This document shows positions 12,909 through 16,236 of a stretch of DNA of 16,236 bases, piece by piece. The stretch comes from Bacteroidota bacterium (GTDB lineage Bacteria > Bacteroidota > Bacteroidia > CAILMK01). The notes beneath the pieces were generated by a model, which was not told the origin of the DNA, did not search any database, and saw nothing but the letters and a program-made list of their open reading frames with translations. How positions within the stretch are numbered: position 1 is the first letter of the stretch; the number at the start of each line of letters is the position of its first letter. The DNA lies in NCBI GenBank assembly GCA_013287095.1, contig JABDEJ010000054.1:1-16236 (forward strand). Direction: 5' to 3'. The translations under genes and the position numbers were made by a program.

Positions 12909-13516
12909 ATTGCCTGCAATTGACTGACGTCAATTGACATCGTCTTAATGACCTTCATAGTCATTTTTACATCTGAATAAGGGCGGTTATTGGCACCGTC
13001 TGTTGGCACTGCCACAATCTTTTCAGCTACATCCATACCTGAGATAACTTCACCAAAAACGGTATAGTTATTATCCAGGAAATGGGTTCCTTGAGGGTTT
13101 ACAACGATGTAAAACTGTGATCCACTTGATTTTTTCATTGGGTTAACCTGGTCTCCCTGACGAGCCGCAGCTAATGCTCCGTATTTATGAACGATCTTGG
13201 GATTAAATTCAGCAGGGATCTCATAACCTGGTCCGCCCTGGCCATCATTGGTTGGGTCTTTGTCTTTAGAATTTGGATCACCGCCCTGGATCATAAAATT
13301 TTTAATAACCCTGTGAAAAGTAGTGCTGTCGTAAAACTTTTCATTGGCAAGCTTTAAAAAATTTGCCTTATGCTGAGGGGTGGCATCATACAGGTAGATA
13401 ACCATTTTCCCAAACTGGGTGTTGATCTCAACGAGGTTCTTCACCTCTGTGGTATTAAAGCTGCCGAAACTGCAGCCAAGAAAAAGAATGCTGAGTAATA
13501 TGAGCGCTGTTTTCAT
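12905..13516 (-). CDS. Cyclophilin-type peptidyl-prolyl cis-trans isomerase, lipoprotein
   Basis: 203 aa. The N-terminus MKTALILLSILFLGC looks like a lipoprotein signal with Cys15 modified. The cyclophilin domain covers about 29-192: EINTQFGKMVIYLYDATPQHKANF, then FHRVIKNFMIQGGD (67-80) with the catalytic Arg69 and Gln77, then SSGSQFYIVV (130-139) and YTVFGEVISGMDV. It speeds proline isomerisation during folding of exported proteins in the periplasm. It starts 21 bp after the secDF stop on the same strand, so the two probably share a transcript, which fits a folding helper placed next to the export motor. Its TAA stop sits in a heptamer array. Confidence 0.93.
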   Translation of the reverse strand: MKTALILLSILFLGCSFGSFNTTEVKNLVEINTQFGKMVIYLYDATPQHKANFLKLANEKFYDSTTFHRVIKNFMIQGGDPNSKDKDPTNDGQGGPGYEIPAEFNPKIVHKYGALAAARQGDQVNPMKKSSGSQFYIVVNPQGTHFLDNNYTVFGEVISGMDVAEKIVAVPTDGANNRPYSDVKMTMKVIKTMSIDVSQLQAM

Positions 13517-13537
13517 TTCTAATATTAAGTCTGATAA

Positions 13538-16236
13538 TTAAAATGTAGTTGATTCCAATTCTGATTTTTTGTGCAGGTCAATCGCAATAGGGGTAGCCAC
13601 AAAAATGGATGAATACGTTCCGATGACGATACCGATTAGCATCGCGAAAGAAAATCCGCGTATGATGTGACCGCCAAAGAGGAACAGGATCAATACAACC
13701 AGGAATACGGTAAAAGAAGTGATCAATGTCCTGTTCAATGTTCTGTTAATGGCTGCATTCACCGTAGGTATCATCTGGCTTCTCTTATTGTTTCTCAGGT
13801 ATTCCCTGATCCTGTCAAACACAACCACGGTATCATTTGTAGAATATCCCGCCACTGTCAGCAATGCCGCTACCACAGCCTGATCAACATCGGTAAAAGG
13901 CAATATGTTCCTGAATAATGAGAAGAAAGTAAGCACAAATAAGGTATCGTGCGCAAGTGCTACTGTAGCGCCCAGTGCAAATTGCCAGCGTTTGAACCTG
14001 ATAGCAATATAAATAAACACTACCAGCAACCCGAAGAATATGGATGAAAATGCAGAGTTCTTTATATCCTGGGCAATAGTAGAGCCTACTTTTTGAGAGC
14101 TTTCTATAGTTGCATTATCATTAAGCGGGGCAAGGCCTGAAAGAAGTTTTGCTTTCACATCATTATCAGCCTGGTCGCTGTTCTGGTCAGCCAGGTAATC
14201 GGTAATAATGTTGAGCTTATCATTGGCCCCGAACGTTTTTACTTCCGGCTCATGGCCAAAAGACACCTTCAAGGCATTGCGGACTTCTTCTGAATTTACA
14301 CTTTTATTAAATGAAACTACATAAGAACGGCCCCCTTTAAACTCTACGCCGTAATTAAGACCATTGATGGCCAGTGATGCGATACCTATAGCTATTGTAA
14401 TACCCGAAAACCAATATGCAATCCTTCTTTTCCCAATGAAATCGAAGTTGATATTATTGAAAAGGTTGTTTGTAAATGGCCTGGAGAAGTTTATCGGTCT
14501 GTCTCTTGCCAGCAGCCATTCAAATATCAATCTTGAAACAAGGATTGATGAGAACAGGGAAGTAAGGATACCGATAACCAATACAACAGCGAAACCATAT
14601 ACAGGTCCCGACCCGAATGCCATAAGGATGATACCTATAAGCAACGTGGTAATATTACCGTCAATAATGGAGGACATCGCATGCTTGTACCCATCTGCAA
14701 TGGCTATACGGATACTTTTCCCGTGCCCGAGCTCTTCCCGTATTCGTTCATAGATAAGTACGTTCGCATCCACCGCCATGGCGAGTGTCAATACGATACC
14801 AGCCATACCTGGCAGCGTTAATGAAGCTTCAAGGGATGTAAGGATACCAATGATAAAGAAGATATTGATAATAAGAGAAAGGTCAGCCACCCATCCGCCA
14901 CGATTATAATAAAGTATCATGAAAAGGGTAATGGCCAATACACCGATGAGCAATGATGCAAGACCGCTGTTGATAGACTGTTGACCGAGTGATGGCCCGA
15001 TAACGGCTTCATCAACAATATCGAGTTCTACCGGCAACTTACCAGATGTAAGAATGTTTGCAAGGTCTTTTGCATCTTCAGCGGTAAAGTTTCCTGATAT
15101 CTGTGAGTTACCACCGTCTATTTCATTGATGATATTAGGTGCGCTTTGAACCTGGCCATCCAGAACGATGGCTACTGCCCTGCCGATGTTCCTTTTGGTG
15201 ATCTGTGCCCAATCAGCAGCTCCTTTGGAGTTCATTTGCATATCCACCACGTATCCATTGGTCTTTTGGTCAACATCCTGGCGGGCATCTGTTACCACAT
15301 CGCCATAAAGCACTGCCTGATGGCCTATTTCAGAACCTTTAAGGGCATATAACTCCAGGTAATCAGAAGTTCCCTGAGGTTTTGCGTCCCATGCAAATAT
15401 CATTTGAGGAGGCATGGCGTCTTTTACCGCAGGCAATTTCAGCAATTGGTTCACACTTGCTGTATCGCTGATCTTTACAGTACCAATCACAGGCCTTTTG
15501 GCGGAGTTGGAATCTCCCATGGTATGCAATGCGGTAAACAAAGGATGTTCAGGATTATCATCCTTCTTGCCTTTCTTGCCTTTAGCAGTGTCCTTTTTGG
15601 TTTTGGCGATGCCTGTGTCTGCTTTGGCTGAAGTATCAGCTTTTGCAAGGGCGTTATCATCCGTTTTGCCAACATTAGAAGTGTCCTTCGCTGATTTGCT
15701 GGAATCGCCGCCCTCCAATAAAGGATTGCCGCCTCCGGTGGTATCGCTTAGCAGGGATTTGTCCTTTCCTTTGGCGCCATTCTTCTTTTGGGTCAGCTGG
15801 TATGTATATAAGGCATTATCAGCCGCATTCAAAAAATTGGCGATATCCATCAGGCGATAACTTTCGTAAAACTCCAGTTTCGCCGGTTTTTTCAAGATGT
15901 TCCTCACACGTTCCGGGTTGTTGGCGCCTGGTAGTTCCACGATAATACGGCCCGTGTTACGGTCAATACTGGTATTAGGCTGGGTTACCCCGAATTTGTC
16001 AATACGTGTGGTCAATACTTTATAGGTACGGTCCAGGGCCACATTGTCCTGGTCTTTAAGGAATTTCATCACATCTTCGTGTGCAATTGCACATTTGGAT
16101 CTTCTTTTTTTGATGTCTTCATAAAAAAGATCAAAATAGTTTCTCTGGGTTTTGATCTTGTCAGCTTTGGCCTGTGCAAGCGCTTTTACAAAGATCGGGC
16201 TGTTGTTGGTATCGGCGAGCTGGCGGAGCAACTTGT
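13538..16236 (-). CDS. secDF: Protein translocase SecDF fusion (5' end outside the window)
   Basis: At least 898 codons; the frame continues past 16236, so the TTG at 16231 is not a real start and the first transmembrane segment of SecD is missing. SecD part: the P1 region includes RTYKVLTTRIDKFGVTQPN and GRIIVELPGANNPERV. A Lys/Asp/Ala/Ser-rich low-complexity linker spans about residues 155-230. Next come GNFTAEDAKDLANILTSGKLPV and SecD transmembrane helices from about 425, with VDANVLIYERIREEL near 485 carrying the conserved Asp. SecF part: GVEFKGGRSYVVSF near 627, then helices with STNDTVVVFDRIREYLR near 797. SecDF uses the proton gradient to pull proteins out of the SecYEG channel on the periplasmic side. 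One-chain SecDF is usual in Bacteroidota. The last residues are HKKSELESTTF. Confidence 0.96.
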   Translation of the reverse strand, partial: KLLRQLADTNNSPIFVKALAQAKADKIKTQRNYFDLFYEDIKKRRSKCAIAHEDVMKFLKDQDNVALDRTYKVLTTRIDKFGVTQPNTSIDRNTGRIIVELPGANNPERVRNILKKPAKLEFYESYRLMDIANFLNAADNALYTYQLTQKKNGAKGKDKSLLSDTTGGGNPLLEGGDSSKSAKDTSNVGKTDDNALAKADTSAKADTGIAKTKKDTAKGKKGKKDDNPEHPLFTALHTMGDSNSAKRPVIGTVKISDTASVNQLLKLPAVKDAMPPQMIFAWDAKPQGTSDYLELYALKGSEIGHQAVLYGDVVTDARQDVDQKTNGYVVDMQMNSKGAADWAQITKRNIGRAVAIVLDGQVQSAPNIINEIDGGNSQISGNFTAEDAKDLANILTSGKLPVELDIVDEAVIGPSLGQQSINSGLASLLIGVLAITLFMILYYNRGGWVADLSLIINIFFIIGILTSLEASLTLPGMAGIVLTLAMAVDANVLIYERIREELGHGKSIRIAIADGYKHAMSSIIDGNITTLLIGIILMAFGSGPVYGFAVVLVIGILTSLFSSILVSRLIFEWLLARDRPINFSRPFTNNLFNNINFDFIGKRRIAYWFSGITIAIGIASLAINGLNYGVEFKGGRSYVVSFNKSVNSEEVRNALKVSFGHEPEVKTFGANDKLNIITDYLADQNSDQADNDVKAKLLSGLAPLNDNATIESSQKVGSTIAQDIKNSAFSSIFFGLLVVFIYIAIRFKRWQFALGATVALAHDTLFVLTFFSLFRNILPFTDVDQAVVAALLTVAGYSTNDTVVVFDRIREYLRNNKRSQMIPTVNAAINRTLNRTLITSFTVFLVVLILFLFGGHIIRGFSFAMLIGIVIGTYSSIFVATPIAIDLHKKSELESTTF

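Noticed and set aside
12917..12938. Direct repeat CAATTGAC...CAATTGAC near the end of the cyclophilin gene
   Set aside because: It is short and fully explained by the coding sequence for SIDVSQL.
13667..15860. Several plus-strand open frames opposite secDF
   Set aside because: They are antisense shadows of a strongly conserved gene, with no family features of their own.
16229..16231. TTG as the true start of secDF
   Set aside because: The frame is open to the window edge and the expected N-terminal membrane segment of SecD is missing, so the gene is cut by the window.

Overview
The window looks like a piece of a Bacteroidota chromosome, most likely an environmental Chitinophagales/Sphingobacteriales-type organism. 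Three things point that way. There are several secreted proteins with type IX secretion (T9SS) C-terminal signals, of both type A and the gliding-motility/CHU type B. There is a fused SecDF translocase. Promoter-like boxes fit the Bacteroidota TTG/TTTG...TAnnTTTG pattern, and start codons lack a Shine-Dalgarno sequence. Genus cannot be fixed from the sequence alone.

Layout. 1-756 is gene-poor and full of short repeats: heptamers, GC-rich palindromes and GGTCTGTC palindromes. It also holds the decayed C-terminus of a T9SS type A protein (about 389-683), followed by a perfect hairpin terminator. 757-3803 (+) is a large secreted propeller/PKD/FN3-like protein with a type B sorting domain. Its signal-peptide segment is separated from the rest by a one-base frameshift, and two palindromic repeats have been absorbed in frame into the protein. 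3880-5682 (-) is the alpha (gamma-alpha fused) subunit of a 2-oxoacid:ferredoxin oxidoreductase, with no beta subunit beside it and an 86-bp MITE-like element in its upstream region. 5844-6011 (-) is a small unrecognised reading frame. 6106-7009 (-) is a winged-helix regulator overlapping a six-helix membrane protein, divergent from a Fic-domain protein (7163-7972, +). 7992-9403 (-) holds an isoprenylcysteine methyltransferase-like membrane protein and an SDR oxidoreductase. 9593-12286 (+) holds thymidylate synthase (ThyA), a PKD-like lipoprotein and a T9SS type A secreted protein. 12398-16236 (-) holds tRNA-Val(GAC), a four-helix-bundle (23S rRNA-intervening-sequence-type) protein bounded by inverted repeats, a lipoprotein cyclophilin and the 5'-truncated secDF.

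How the genes relate. Most of this is ordinary housekeeping (thyA, secDF, PPIase, tRNA-Val, KorA) plus a strong secretion/cell-surface theme. SecDF and the periplasmic PPIase lie 21 bp apart, probably in one transcript, and would serve the Sec export that the T9SS proteins and lipoproteins need first.

The unusual part is the short-repeat load. I see at least six repeat types: period-7 AATT-core heptamers, GGTCTGTC palindromes, CCCTCTCC/GGAGAGGG palindromes, CCCCCTT/AAGGGGG palindromes, a TTTA-flanked MITE, and a GTAGGGGCGGGG element. They occur between genes, at gene ends where they supply stop codons, and twice inside an open reading frame. I saw no CRISPR array, no intact transposase and no prophage genes.
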